Source of the DNA: Cycas panzhihuaensis
Taxonomy: Eukaryota; Cycadophyta
Reading direction: 5' to 3'
DNA length: 64,000 nt
NCBI GenBank assembly: GCA_023213395.1
Contig: CM041465.1
Location: 30,945,741 to 31,009,740 of the forward strand
Shown: positions 54,436 to 64,000 of the stretch, in pieces
How the letters are laid out: the number at the start of each line of letters is the position of its first letter
Position numbering within the stretch: position 1 is the stretch's first letter
Made by a program: the position numbers and the translations under genes
The notes under the pieces: generated by a model
Seen by the model: the letters and a program-made list of their open reading frames with translations, nothing else
Databases searched by the model: none
Told to the model about the DNA's origin: nothing

Positions 54436-55640
54436 TTATGCCTCTTCTGGTCTTGGTCCGCTTCTTTTGAAGAATGCAATCGTTTTGCATTGGTTCTTCT
54501 TTCTCCACTTGCAACTCCTCTGGCTTTGACAAAAGTGAACTCTGTCTTCATCTTCATCCAACATGGATGGCTTAAACATCTTCAGATTCTCAACATTCAC
54601 GACTGAATACATCTTCATGAATTTTGAAAGTTCAAGCTGAAAAGCATTCCTCCAAATCTTTTTCAAGATTGTGAAAAGACCATAACATATAGGCTTTAGC
54701 TTTTTACCTTCACCTTGCATTCTTTTCTTGCTGAGATGCAACCAAACTCGATCTCCTTCCTTGAAGGAATGGCTGGTTCTGTGTGCATCATGCCTTTGTT
54801 TATATCTCTGCTGAGATTTTTGAAGTTGCTCCTCAACCTGTTGATGAATTTTTCCAATTCTTTCTAAGAATCTTTGGGCCTTCTCTTGTCCTTCTTCTTC
54901 CTTTCCTTTTCCTACAGAAAGTTGAGCTAAAAATTCCAAATCAAATGGACTTGTAGGTAGAAATCCTAAACATACCTCGAATGGTGATTTTTGAGTTGAG
55001 CTATGGACTGCTCTATTGAAGGCAAATTGCAGGTATGGAAGACTTTCATCCCAAGTCTTAGGATGCTTGGCATTGTATCCTTGTAACAATTGCAACAACG
55101 TCCTATTGACGACTTCAGTCTGACCATCTGTTTGAGGATGAAAGGCTGTGCTCATCTTCAATTTCGAGTCCATCATTTCCCAAAGCGTTTGCCAAAAACG
55201 ACTCAAAAATTTGCTGTTTCGATCAGAAATGATTGAGTTGGGAAGCCCAAAATGCTTCCAAACATGCTAGAAAAACAATCTAGCCATGTCTTCTCCTGTA
55301 TGTGTCTTCCCATAGGGAATCAACACCACCATTTTACTGAATCGATCAACAACAATAAATAAATAATCCATACCATTTTTGGTTTGTGGTAGTCCTCCGA
55401 GGAAATCCATGGAGATACTTTCCCATGGTCATGATGGAACAAGAAGTGGAGTGTACAATCCAAACTTCTTTTGGGTTGGCTTTGATGTGCTACACAATGT
55501 ACATCCTCGTATTGCTGTAGTCATGTCCTGTTGAATATTGGGGCAATACATATATCGCTGCAAATTCAACAATGTTTTTCCCACTGCAAAGTGTCCTGTA
55601 ACTTGAGAGGTGTGAGCTTCTCTTACCCATTTCATCCAGT
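54436..55640 (-). pseudogene. RE10 integrase
   Basis: The zinc-binding part EAHTSQVTGHFAVGKTL and GCTLCSTSKP lies at 55625-55470. The core follows with ISMDFLGGLPQT near 55420, VDRFSKMVVLIPYGKTH and SIISDRNSKFLSRFW near 55220 (second Asp), then FHPQTDGQTEVVNRTL with the catalytic Glu near 55135 in an open stretch 54436-55206. The C-terminal domain reads HSFKEGDRVWLHLSKKR and YGLFTILKK, then NVENLKMFKPSMLDEDE near 54580-54550. No chromodomain is seen. Stops are limited to the core start (55270, 55430). Confidence 0.87.
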
Positions 55641-57360
55641 CTACATGCTTTGGAATACAAAGCTTGTCAAGCTTGAAAAGAAGACCATCTTTTAGCTAAA
55701 AATCAGCAACTACTTTTCTCTACTGTAGCTGCTCCAAGATAGGCTTGAATGCCTCATCTTCCAAGTACAAATCAGCATATTCATAATGGCAAAAACGTTG
55801 AAATTGCATAGCTACTAACAAACTAGAAATACTTTGTTGTTAAGGAGGTTTGGACAAGAAGTTTGCAATTTTGTTTGTTGTGCCTTTCTTGTACTTGACC
55901 ATGCTGTGAAACTGCTACAAATAAGATATCCACTTCATGTGCCAGGCCTGCTACAATTTGGACTGTGTCTGTAAGAATTGCAAAGGCTTGTGGTCGATGT
56001 GGATGACCACCTCTTTTCCCAACAAGTAGGGTCTCCAATGCTTGACTACTTGGTGCAATGCATAGAGCTCCTTATCGTAAGTTGGGTAGTTTATGACAAC
56101 TCCATTAAATATCTCTGAATGGTATGTTATTGGTCTTCCCTCTTGTTTCAGCACTGCTGCCATGGCATAGCCTGAAGCATCAGTCTCCAACTCAAATGCT
56201 TTCTGAAATAAGGGTAAGGCTAACACTGGCGCTTCACAAATTTTATGCTTCAAAAGCCTAAATGCTTTCTCTTGTTCATTCCCCCAAAGGAACTTTGCAT
56301 GTCCTCCCATCAGTGCATGTAGAGGTGCTACAATTTGAGAGAATTTGAAAATAATTTTTCTTAAATATTGGCATGCACCAATGAAACTTCTTACCTCCGT
56401 GGTTGATTTGGGTGTAGGCCAATTGAGAATGACCCTAATTTTTGTTGGGTCAATCTTCAATTCTCCTCCTTAAACTACAAAACCCAAGAAGACGGGAGAT
56501 TGCTTTCCAAACTCGCCCTTTTTAAAGTTAAGTTTCAGTTGTTGTTCTTGGAGAACTTTGAGCATTTGCTCAACATGTTGGAGGTGTTCCTCCCAAGTCT
56601 GGCTGAAAATTAGAATATCATCCAAATAGACAATTACAAAATCATCAATGAAGGGTTTCAATACCTCATTCATCAACTTCATGAAGGTAGCAGGTGTATT
56701 GCACAAAAAAGCCACCACCATCCAGTCGAACAACCCTTGGTTCGATTTGAAGGTTGTCTTCCAAGTATCCTCCTCCCGGATTCAAACCTGATGGTAATTT
56801 GATTTTAGGTCCAACTTGCTGAAATATCTTGCGGACTGCAGCTAGTCCAACAAGTCATCTATCCATGGTAGGGGATGTCGATTCTTTATGGTGATCTTGT
56901 TTAAAGCCCAGTAGTCAATGCATATTCTCCATCCTCCATCTTTCTTCGACACCAAAACAATAGGTGAACTGCAAGGGAAACAACTCGACTTGATCACTTC
57001 TTGCTCCAAGAGTTCTTGAATTTGCTTCTTAATCTCTTCATTCTCCAAAATTGAGTTTCGATAGAGACTAAAATTGGGCAAAGGTGAATCGGCAACTAGC
57101 TAGATTTCATGTTCAATTACCCTCTGATGGGGTAGCCCTTTTGGCTCCTGAAATACATCATTATAACTATTCCTTAGGCCTTCAATCTGCTGCAATTGTT
57201 TTCTATCAAACACCTGCATTGAGGACTCTGCTTGCTCTTTTTCTTCCACATTTTGCTTCACCGTCAGTATCACAAATTTCCCATAAGCATTAATCAATCT
57301 TTTCACTTGTTGGGAGGATATGAGGGAGATCTTCCCTTGCAGCTTTGATGCATTGATCAA
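55641..57360 (-). pseudogene. RE10 reverse transcriptase and RNase H
   Basis: RT from 57081: [53 protein letters not shown] near 56820 and VIVYLDDILIFSQTWEEHLQ near 56640-56580 with the catalytic Asp-Asp kept. RNase H is open at 55951-56460: FELETDASGYAMAAVLKQEG, DKELYALHQVVKHWRPYLLG and VIHIDHKPLQFLQTQ with its second-position Asp. An open piece upstream (57100-57360) is the protease-RT linker. Stops at 56467, 56740-56840 and 55948 break it. Confidence 0.87.
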
Positions 57361-59100
57361 ATATGATTTCCCATGTTATGATCCTCCACCATATGAGGTT
57401 ATTATGTTTATCCCACATGCATAAGTCTAAGAGATGGGTAGCCTTAATAGCCCATATATATGTATGTAATGTATAAGTTGGATCATGATGTATTTTGTAA
57501 TCTTATGTTAATTGAATGTTCTTTGGAACTTCATCTCTTTCTTTATCGTTTGTCTATCATTTTCTATTTCTATTTCTCTATGTTGAATGGTAACAGGAAT
57601 AGGTTCACTACAAGTTCGTTACATCCCATCCTTGATGAGTCGAATTTTTCTCAGCCTCCTATGATAGACTCCATCTCTATCATAGAGATATGGGCTGCCA
57701 AACATAACTTGACAAATGTTCAAAGGAATCACCTCACATTCAACTTCAGCAATGAATTTTTTAGAAATTGCAAATTTAAACTTACATGAGTAATCTGCAG
57801 TTCTAAGTCTTTTTGTAACCATCCAAGAGGATATGGTTTTGGATGTGCATGCATCTTTAATCCCAACTTCTTCACTAATGCCTCTGAGATTAAATTCTTT
57901 TGGCTTCCTCCATCAAAGATGGCATCAACCATACTTTGCTTTACTTGGATTCTAACCACGAAGAGCTTCTCTCTAATCTCTAGATCAACTTGTTGATGGT
58001 TGTTTTTGGGCTCCGCATTGGCCATGAGCATCAGCTTTTCATTGGCTCCTTCAGCGGTGCAAACATCTTCATCTCCTACAGAGTTAAGTAAAGTTTTACT
58101 TTCAACTTTGGCTTTACCTTTCCCCTTATTCTTAGGCCACTTCTCTGGATGTGGGAACCAATAATCATCTATGCTGTGACCCGCTCACTTGCAATACGTG
58201 CAAGAGACTTTGATTTGAGTGGCATTGGCTTGCCTCTTCTTGCCAAAAGCTCTAATCGATTGCTGTCCAACTTTTCCTGGAAACGTTTTTCCTTGGGCAG
58301 GTTTGTTGCTACCTTCTTGAGGTGCAAACCTTTTCCTCTTAGTGAATACCTTCTTGTTCCTCTTCTTTATGGCGATTACTTACTTGTTGGCTTCATCGAG
58401 TGATTTAACTTCAAACAATTGAAGTTCTTGATGAATATGCTGGTGTAATCTTCCAATATATTTCAGCATTATATCTTTGCCCAGTAAAGAGATACCCAAC
58501 ACAACAACTTGCTTCTAAAATTCTGTTGTGTATTCTTGGGCATTTTGCCTTCTTTCTTGTTGATGATACTGTCATCTTATTCTTTGCTGCTCTTCATACC
58601 CAATAGGGTAGAATTGCTTCTTTATGAGGGCTTTAAATCGCTGCCATGTGATTTCAGCCATATTATGGGATTTGAGGTATGCTTTCCACCAAACTAATGC
58701 ATGCTGAGATAGTTTTAACCTAGAAAAAGTAATTTTCTGCTGCTTTTTGTACCCATAAATTGAAAAATATGTCTCCAGTTGGTCCAACCAATCATCTAAT
58801 TGTTTAGCATCTAAGGCTCCATCATAGATAGGCAGTTCAAATTTCGCTTCTACCCTGAATGGATGCATTGCCACCGACGGACTGTCATCTTCATCTTCCT
58901 CAGCTTGTTGGTCTTCTGTAGATCCCTCACTTGTCTCCTCTTTTACTGGTTCATCTTCTTCCTTCTTCTTGCCTTTGGCTGCTGAAGAAGATGCATCTTG
59001 CTAAGAAACAAGTTGCGCCACAAGATGAGTTAGTGTCAAGGTTTTGCTCCATCTTCATGAACCTTTTCTCCATCTCTTGCTCTGGTTTAGGCATCTTCCT
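57361..59100 (-). pseudogene. RE10 gag, zinc knuckle and protease
   Basis: A candidate start is near 59097. The gag core is open at 58572-58874 (FELPIYDGALDAKQLDDWLD, TYFSIYGYKKQQKI, ALVWWKAYL, ITWQRFKALIKKQFYP). QEYTTEF and LGISLLGKDIMLKYIGRLHQ follow near 58530-58430. A zinc knuckle near 58195 reads CTYCK, stop, AGHSIDDY, so the last Cys is Tyr. The protease at about 57930 reads AIFDGGSQKNLISEALVKKL (Asp-Gly-Gly). The region 57361-57600 next to RT is degraded. Confidence 0.85.
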
Positions 59101-59291
59101 TCGCTATCTACGGTTCTTCTCAAGTAATTCAGATAAAGGCTAGCCAGTCAACTGGTATTGAAACCTAGTTTTCATAAAATCTTTTGCATAGAAAAACAAA
59201 GAGTTTTTTTTTTTTTTTTCCCTCTCTTTTTCTTCAAAAATCCCTAAATTCTCAAGGGTTTTAAGAAACTGTGCTATGATACCAAAAGTAT

Positions 59292-60240
59292 TGATCTGAA
59301 TTTGAATGGAAAGTAAAAATTTTATCCAATTGAAACAAACTCAGAATCAATATACAGTATAATACACTTCTAGATTTGAAAAATCCTTACAAAATTCTGT
59401 TATCTTTATACAAGACTACTACAGCAATCTGGAATGAAAGAAATGTGTGCTAGGCATAACTGGGTCGCTGCGTCTCGTTTGGAATGGTTACCCTCTACTT
59501 AGTTGCATGCTCTCTATTGGGAGTTTTCCAAGTTAGGGCATCTTTCAGGGACTGCTACGACTGCCTCTTCTCTCCCTGGCTGCACCTGAAGGTTGCTTGA
59601 GTCTCCTCTCTTCCCAACGAACAGATCTGGACCAACGTTGTTTTGTTTCTGCACTTTTCCTTTGTCTAGTACTCTTCCGTGGCTATTGCTCGTCTCTGGG
59701 AAATGGAAAACTCCCTGTGTATGAAGGACTGCTACGACTCTCCTTTCTTTCCCTCTAGTTCTGTCCAAGACTCCCTAGACTCCACATGTGCCTTGCATGC
59801 CCTTCGTGCCTTTCGTGCATCCGTGCGTTTTCCCCTTCCATCCATTCTCTATTTAAATCTTCATTTTTTTTTTAGAGTAACTGATGAAAAACAATTTATA
59901 AAAAAGTTTTATAACTTCTTAACAAGTGTGCAATGGAGTTGGGCGGTTTTTTATGATCATCCTATCACTTTTGAGTCGTCAGATCATCATCTGGTTGTAC
60001 TTGGTCGTGGTCTGGTCACACCCGATTCAATTCAGGTCACACCTAGTTTAGTTTAGGTCTCACTTGGTTCAGTTCAGGTCACACCTGGTTTAGTTTAGGT
60101 CTCACCTGGTTCAGTTCAAGTTGCACCTGTGAACTTCCGGTCGCACCTGTAGACTTCTGGTCCCACCCTGAATGCATTTTCTCCACTTTTTAGCAGTTCA
60201 AATTTATATTTATAGCATTTAATAGATCTGAAAACGGATT
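59292..60240 (-). repeat. RE10 5' LTR with expanded 21-bp repeat
   Basis: 949 bp. It matches the left LTR throughout, but near 60000-60160 it carries about seven units of a 21-bp word (TCACACCTGGTTCAGTTCAG type), making it 82 bp longer. Confidence 0.9.
60003..60165 (-). repeat. 21-bp tandem repeats in RE10 5' LTR
   Basis: Units start with T(C/T)(A/T)CAC(C/T)(T/C)G or TCGCACCTG and end (T/C)AGG or TTCGG. About seven copies are present, against two or three diverged ones in the left LTR (54155-54225). Confidence 0.85.
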
Positions 60241-60245
60241 GTTAT

Positions 60246-60408
60246 CTCATTCTTCCTAGTTATTTAGTGTGTCACCAACAATTTTGGGTTTCTTTTCTAC
60301 CCGAATTGCAAGATTCCATGCATTCTTTGCCCGCAATAGGGTTTCTATTTTGATCTTCCATATATGATAGTTATTTTATGTAAACTTATCTTGGTCACTA
60401 AGTGCCAT
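60246..60408 (-). pseudogene. RE9 gag N-terminus (continuation beyond RE10)
   Basis: From ATG 60408 the minus strand reads MALSDQDKFT, stop, NNYHIWKIKIETLLRAKNAW, NLAIRVEKKPKIVGDTLNN. This is the start of a UBN2-type Copia gag (NYHIWKIKI motif). It stops at the RE10 insertion and continues at 53423 on the other side. Confidence 0.82.
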
Positions 60409-61765
60409 AATTGAGGACATGATGATCTGATGCAAAAGCAATCACCAAACCAAATATTAGACAGAGAGGTGCTTGATTGTGGTGTTGTACTGAATTCTGT
60501 ATGGATTTCTGTACAAAAATGAAGTTGTATGGATGGGGACAAAGACTATGCCAAAATGAAGCTCTTTTCAGCGGGAATTTGAATATATAATTATTTTTCT
60601 GAGATCTTGGTTGAATTGAGAGAAAACTGGCTCGAAAGACCAGAGTGGGTAGCTAGAGTTTTTCACAAAATTGCTCGAATCTTTAAAAATCCAAAATTAA
60701 ACTCCACGAAATTTATTGAAAAAACCTGGTTCTAAATAACCAAAAATCAACCACCAAGATCTATCTATTTTGCAACAAGAATAATATTTGAAACTCTAAC
60801 TAAATGCAAGTACACAAACTGGAGATCATTCAACATACATACTAAAACATACACATTACCAAGTACACAAGATATAACATGGTAAAACCCTAGCAGAGTG
60901 CTGGGGAAACATCCACACAGGAAGGATATCGATCTTTATTAATCAAGAATGAAGATCTGTACATTAGCTGCCCAGAGTTGATAGCAACAACAACCAACGG
61001 CTGCCCACAATACAATGCAATGTGATACAACAATAGAACTAAAAACCTAATTATCCAATGCAAATTACATATAAGAAGGTACATCAATCACAACCATCAG
61101 ATCAAGGGCCTTTTTGATGAACGACCCTGATTGCCCTTAACAATTTAGTAGGTTTTGAACCCTAGCTTTTTGCTTCGGGGGCTATTGCCGCCGAATCCCC
61201 ACTTGCGGGGGGGGGGGTTTCAGCACCCTGCGCACCCCCTGGCCAAAGGAGGTTGTTGCCCCTCTTAGATCCCCCCAAAGAAAGTTAGTGGAGAAAATCA
61301 TGTCGAAAAAGGTCTAAAAATTTTAGCCTCCTTAGAATTGTTGTCACATACCCAACGAAATTGATATCAATAGAATCATACTTGAAAAACATAAATTTTG
61401 CAATTGATTTTAGCCGATTTGAAGCAAAAATCTGAGCCATACGAGCGATTCTTTCTCCAAACCCACACAGGTATAAAATTGGCTTTTTAACCTTTCTTTA
61501 AATGAATTCGAGCTAGTTACAAGAAATGATGGCCTCAAGAAAATGAGCTCACTGGTAAAATTTTAGGTCAATCTAACAACTTTGGAAAATTGCATTCGTA
61601 CATGTCTGTACTGGTTCATACTTCTAGCTTATTTTGCATATGACAAACTTAAACTGTCTATTACATTTATCTTTAGTTCTCTTGAGAAAAATTTCCTCAA
61701 GATTTTATCAGACATCTCCTCTTTAGGATTTTATCAGACGAGTGGCGAAGCCTGCTCTAATACCA
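60409..61765 (-). other. RE9 leader, with possible LTR remnant
   Basis: No coding sequence recognised. The segment 60850-61110 resembles in style the U5 end of a Copia LTR (AACATGGTAAAACCCTAGC, GGGGAAACATCCACACAGG), perhaps an old solo LTR or part of the leader. G11 lies at 61207-61217. The RE9 primer-binding site TGGTATTAGAGC is on the minus strand at 61754-61765. Confidence 0.55.
61754..61765 (-). other. RE9 primer-binding site
   Basis: The minus strand reads TGGTATTAGAGC immediately after the LTR terminal ACA, one base from the perfect initiator-Met complement. Confidence 0.9.
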
Positions 61766-61940
61766 TGTTGAAATCTATCTTCAATGAAGAAGAATTAATG
61801 CATTAATGAGGGAGAGAACTCTCTTAAAGATACATTAGGTAGGTGTTATCATTATGAGCCTATTTGACACTTGTCAGACACGTGTCATATGTACATATAA
61901 TGAGACATTATATTTCCTAATAAAATATTACATTCTAACA
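61766..61940 (-). repeat. RE9 5' LTR
   Basis: 175 bp, plus-strand copy TGTTGAAATCTATC to ACATTCTAACA. It is flanked on the right by TCGTT. Confidence 0.92.
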
Positions 61941-62460
61941 TCGTTGTCCACCAAGACTGAGATCTTAGAGTTCTTGATCATCCCTTCAAAACGTAGTGCC
62001 TAAGGTGGGTTGATCTCTCTATTAATAGCTTGCAACGATACCTATACACTCTCGTCTTTCGTCTCCTTAAGTAGCTGCTCAATTTCTACTTCCTCATTGG
62101 TTGGTGGAGGCTCGTTTTCAAAATTATCTATGTCTGGGATATCTACATCCTTGTTATTCAGCAAGGACACCTCTTTTGCTAGGTATTTATCACTACACTT
62201 CTACTTCTCTTCATAGTCAAAGCAAGTTCTTGTTCTTATATGTTTAGCTTTGGATAGTCTATTTCCAGTTGGCCCACCTTCTTTCTCTTTCGTAAGTGGG
62301 AGGTTCGATGTTCATGTGTGACCGATTCCAGTTAGGTTGGTAGCTCTGGCCCAAATAGCTTTGACCTTGGTATCTGGGGGGTTTGCAAAAATGAACTTAA
62401 CTTTGTGTTACCTCTCGAATCTCAACCTTAACATTTCTTGTTTGGCAGATTGATGATGTT
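61941..62460 (-). pseudogene. RE8 gag C-terminal part and protease start
   Basis: Minus-strand reading includes YQPNWNRSHMN near 62330, CFDYEEK and CSDKYLAKEVSLL near 62220-62155 (a degraded zinc knuckle of the Gypsy CxxCxxxWxxxHxC type), DVDIPDIDNFENEPPPTNEE (62150-62090) and GMIKNSKISVLVDN (61990-61945), the start of the protease active-site strand. RE9 interrupts it at 61941. Gag sequence upstream of 62460 is not recognisable. Confidence 0.7.
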
Positions 62461-63390
62461 ATTGTTTTATGTTAAGATTTTCTTAACCTTCTCTCTCTCT
62501 TAAGAGTTGTGCACCTTAGGCTATTCCTATAAGGTGATGACATGTGGCTTCCTCTCTATGGTCACTTTTGTGCTTATGATATACAAGTATGTAAAGGAGT
62601 TTACCTATGTAATTAATAATGATTTATGTTCTGCTATCCATCAAGTTGTTTTACTATTCTTGAAGATTTCTTCATGGGATCGGAGCAGGCCTAAAGGGAC
62701 CAAGGTTTGGAGGCTTTAGGGCGTTGTTAAAAAAAGGCAGGGGGCGGGGGGGGGAGGGGTGGGGGGTGTGACTAAAGGGATGACTCAATGGAGGCTTCAA
62801 GAGTCTATTTCAAAGTGTACGAGCAATTGTACGAACTGGTATAGAGGTGTACAAACACTCAGAATCAAAGTACTCAAATCAAAGTGAAATTTTCATAGAT
62901 TGGGCGCCTCAGTAGGTTGATCACTTCATTCCAAAGGGGCAACAACAGAGCCAGTCATCATCAACAAGAAATTATGGAAAAGAAAAAAAGTGGGTCTAGA
63001 GCTTTGCCTGCTCATTTCTATGAAAATAATCATCTTTTCTCTGTAAAACTAGTTTTAATCTCTTCCTTTCTGTCAGAGCTTTCCATCAAGTACAATTTTA
63101 CTGTATTTCATCTTAGATTTTGAAAGATATCTACATTTTTTTTGTTTTAAACCCTAGTTGCCTATTGGACTTTTGAGGTTATTTTCTCCTTGCTCATGTC
63201 TTAGACTGAGAAACTGACTACAAATTTGAATAGGTGATCAAAAAATCTTCATTTTAAGCTACACTTTCGTTTTATTGTTCCTGTTGTTCCACCTCCCCTC
63301 CCTATAGCCGTATGATTGTACGGATCCGTATTGTCCTTGCAGATTCGTACAATCTTCCACAGATCAAGTTTTCTTTTTGGAAGTTTTAAA
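62461..63390. other. Region between RE8 and RE11, with a strong G-rich cluster
   Basis: No gene recognised. It has an inverted repeat GTTAAGATTTTCTTAAC near 62473, a CT tract near 62488 and a G-cluster at 62740-62766. The part close to 63390 is presumably the leader or LTR of RE11, but no primer-binding site of good quality was found (a weak TGGTATAGAG near 62838). Confidence 0.5.
62740..62766 (+). repeat. G-rich cluster with four G-runs
   Basis: Runs of G5, G9, G4 and G6 are separated by single C, A and T bases. This fits the pattern for a stable G-quadruplex on the + strand. Confidence 0.85.
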
Positions 63391-64000
63391 ATGGCCTCCA
63401 TCTAGTCCTTATAAGATTAAGGCAACTTCAAACAAGTTAACATGGGCAAACTACTCTTGTTGGAAGATCAAAATGAAAGGCATCCTAACTGCCAAAAATG
63501 CCTAGAAGATTACTGAAGGGTTAAAACAAAATCCTAGAAGTGTTGATATAGTTAAGCAAGTTAGTTGGAAGGATAAAGACAGATATGCCCTTGCATGCAT
63601 TGCCCTTTTTGTTGCAGATTCCTTATTGACTCACATCAGTGAAGCTTCCATTGTTGTAGAAGCTTGGAAAACCTTAGCCTCTCTTTATCCTCAAAAGAAT
63701 TAGGCAAGAATAATTTCTTTAAGAAAACAACTATATCACATTCAGTTGAAAGAAGGAGAACCAGTTTCTAATTTTATCATTAAGATAGTGGATGTCAAAG
63801 AAAACCTTGGCTCTGTTGGTGAGCTTGCTTCAAACATTGAACTAGTGCGAATAAGTTTCCAAAATCATTCGATAATTTAGTCAATACTCTCACCATTGGA
63901 TGTCACGCTACAAACATGACCTTTGATACCATGTGTGGACCTTTGCTACAACAAGAGTAGAGGATTAAGAGGTACAAAGATGAAGGTGAACTTGAAGAAG
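63391..64000 (+). pseudogene. RE11: Copia gag start, cut by the window edge
   Basis: From about 63393 the frame reads PPSSPYKIKATSNKLTWANY, SCWKIKMKGILTAKNA, ITEGLKQNPRSVDI, KDKDRYALACIALFVADSLL, VVEAWKTLASLYPQ and ISLRKQLYHIQLKEGEPVSN, the helices of a UBN2-type Copia gag. Stops lie near 63503 and 63702. A frameshift near 63845 leads to FPKSFDNLVNTLT and ending words to the window edge. The element continues beyond 64000. Confidence 0.8.

Larger units (their letters stand above)
53429..60240 (-). mobile_element. RE10: Ty3/Gypsy nested in RE9
   Basis: LTRs at 53429-54295 (867 bp) and 59292-60240 (949 bp) are flanked by a perfect 5-bp target duplication GTTAT (53424-53428 and 60241-60245). 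On the minus strand TGGTATCATAGCACAG lies seven bases after the right LTR, a primer site of initiator-Met type. A purine-rich AAAAAGCGGGAG lies near the left LTR. Internal order on the minus strand is gag, protease, RT, RNase H, integrase. The LTR ends are TGATCT and GGATT in plus orientation, so the terminal dinucleotides are not the standard TG/CA on one side. Confidence 0.9.
49471..61940 (-). mobile_element. RE9: Copia element nested in RE8, interrupted by RE10
   Basis: LTRs of 175 bp each (49471-49645 and 61766-61940) flank it. The adjoining 5-mers TTGTT (49466-49470) and TCGTT (61941-61945) differ by one transition, consistent with an aged target duplication. On the minus strand TGGTATTAGAGC follows the right LTR directly, and AAGAGAGGG precedes the left LTR. 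Coding parts in Copia order lie at 53423-49653, with the gag start at 60408-60246. Without RE10 it is about 5.65 kb, normal for Copia. Confidence 0.92.
46865..62460 (-). mobile_element. RE8: Ty3/Gypsy with chromodomain remnant, split by RE9
   Basis: The left part (46865-49470) holds protease C-terminus, RT, a shortened RNase H/integrase and a chromodomain-like end. The right part (61941-62460) holds gag with a degraded zinc knuckle and the start of the protease. Across RE9 the protease reads SVLVDN on the right and THNFINRP on the left, which matches the usual Gypsy protease motif followed by THNFI. LTRs are not identified. Confidence 0.8.

Noticed and set aside
60850-61110. Possible solo LTR in the RE9 leader
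   Set aside because: The style resembles a Copia LTR end, but there is no partner copy, no clear TG/CA pair and no target duplication, so it is mentioned only as a possibility.
62838-62850. TGGTATAGAG as primer-binding site of RE11
   Set aside because: It is not preceded by an LTR end in CA and no second LTR is in the window; match to the tRNA complement is weak.
1-64000. tRNA, rRNA or intact host protein-coding genes
   Set aside because: Read through both strands by eye; no tRNA A/B-box pair with cloverleaf, no rRNA blocks, and the only host-like coding sequence is the broken SET fragment.

Overview
The window is plant nuclear DNA made almost entirely of old LTR retrotransposons. Every recognisable pol carries plant-type Ty1/Copia or Ty3/Gypsy domains (gag, zinc knuckle, protease, integrase, reverse transcriptase, RNase H). 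Most primer-binding sites match the plant initiator-Met tRNA 3' end (TGGTATCAGAGC type). Coding frames are broken by stops and frameshifts, and LTR pairs differ by several percent or more. No intact host gene, tRNA, rRNA or CRISPR array is visible. Such dense, old, nested elements suggest a very large seed-plant genome, possibly a gymnosperm, but the sequence alone does not prove the species.

Layout, using labels RE1-RE11. RE1 (1 to about 7560, +) is a degenerate Ty3/Gypsy with a gag-like domain lying between protease and reverse transcriptase, then a tandem repeat and a non-pol ORF. RE2 (8718-14220, +) is a Copia with both LTRs. RE3 (14292-26351, -) is a 12-kb LTR element with a perfect AACTC target duplication; it has no recognisable pol but carries a long non-pol ORF relic and a fragment of a host SET-domain gene. 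RE4 (21247-25358, -, duplication ATGTT) is a Copia inserted beside that fragment.

RE5 (Copia, +) is split into 26840-27660 and 42414-45253 by RE6 (27661-42413, +, duplication GGTAA). RE6 is in turn interrupted by a sibling copy of its own family, RE7 (about 33675-40899, +), exactly where the reverse transcriptase active site should be. RE8 (Gypsy with chromodomain remnant, -) is split into 46865-49470 and 61941-62460 by RE9 (Copia, 49471-61940, -, near-perfect duplication TTGTT/TCGTT), and RE9 is split by RE10 (Gypsy, 53429-60240, -, duplication GTTAT). RE11 is the start of a Copia gag at the right edge.

The order of insertion can be read directly: RE4 after RE3; RE7 after RE6 after RE5; RE10 after RE9 after RE8. 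The most notable items are the SET-domain gene fragment carried between the LTRs of RE3, the protease / gag-like / reverse transcriptase order in RE1, the self-insertion of RE7 into RE6, and a leader hairpin conserved with a compensatory change in RE6 and RE7.
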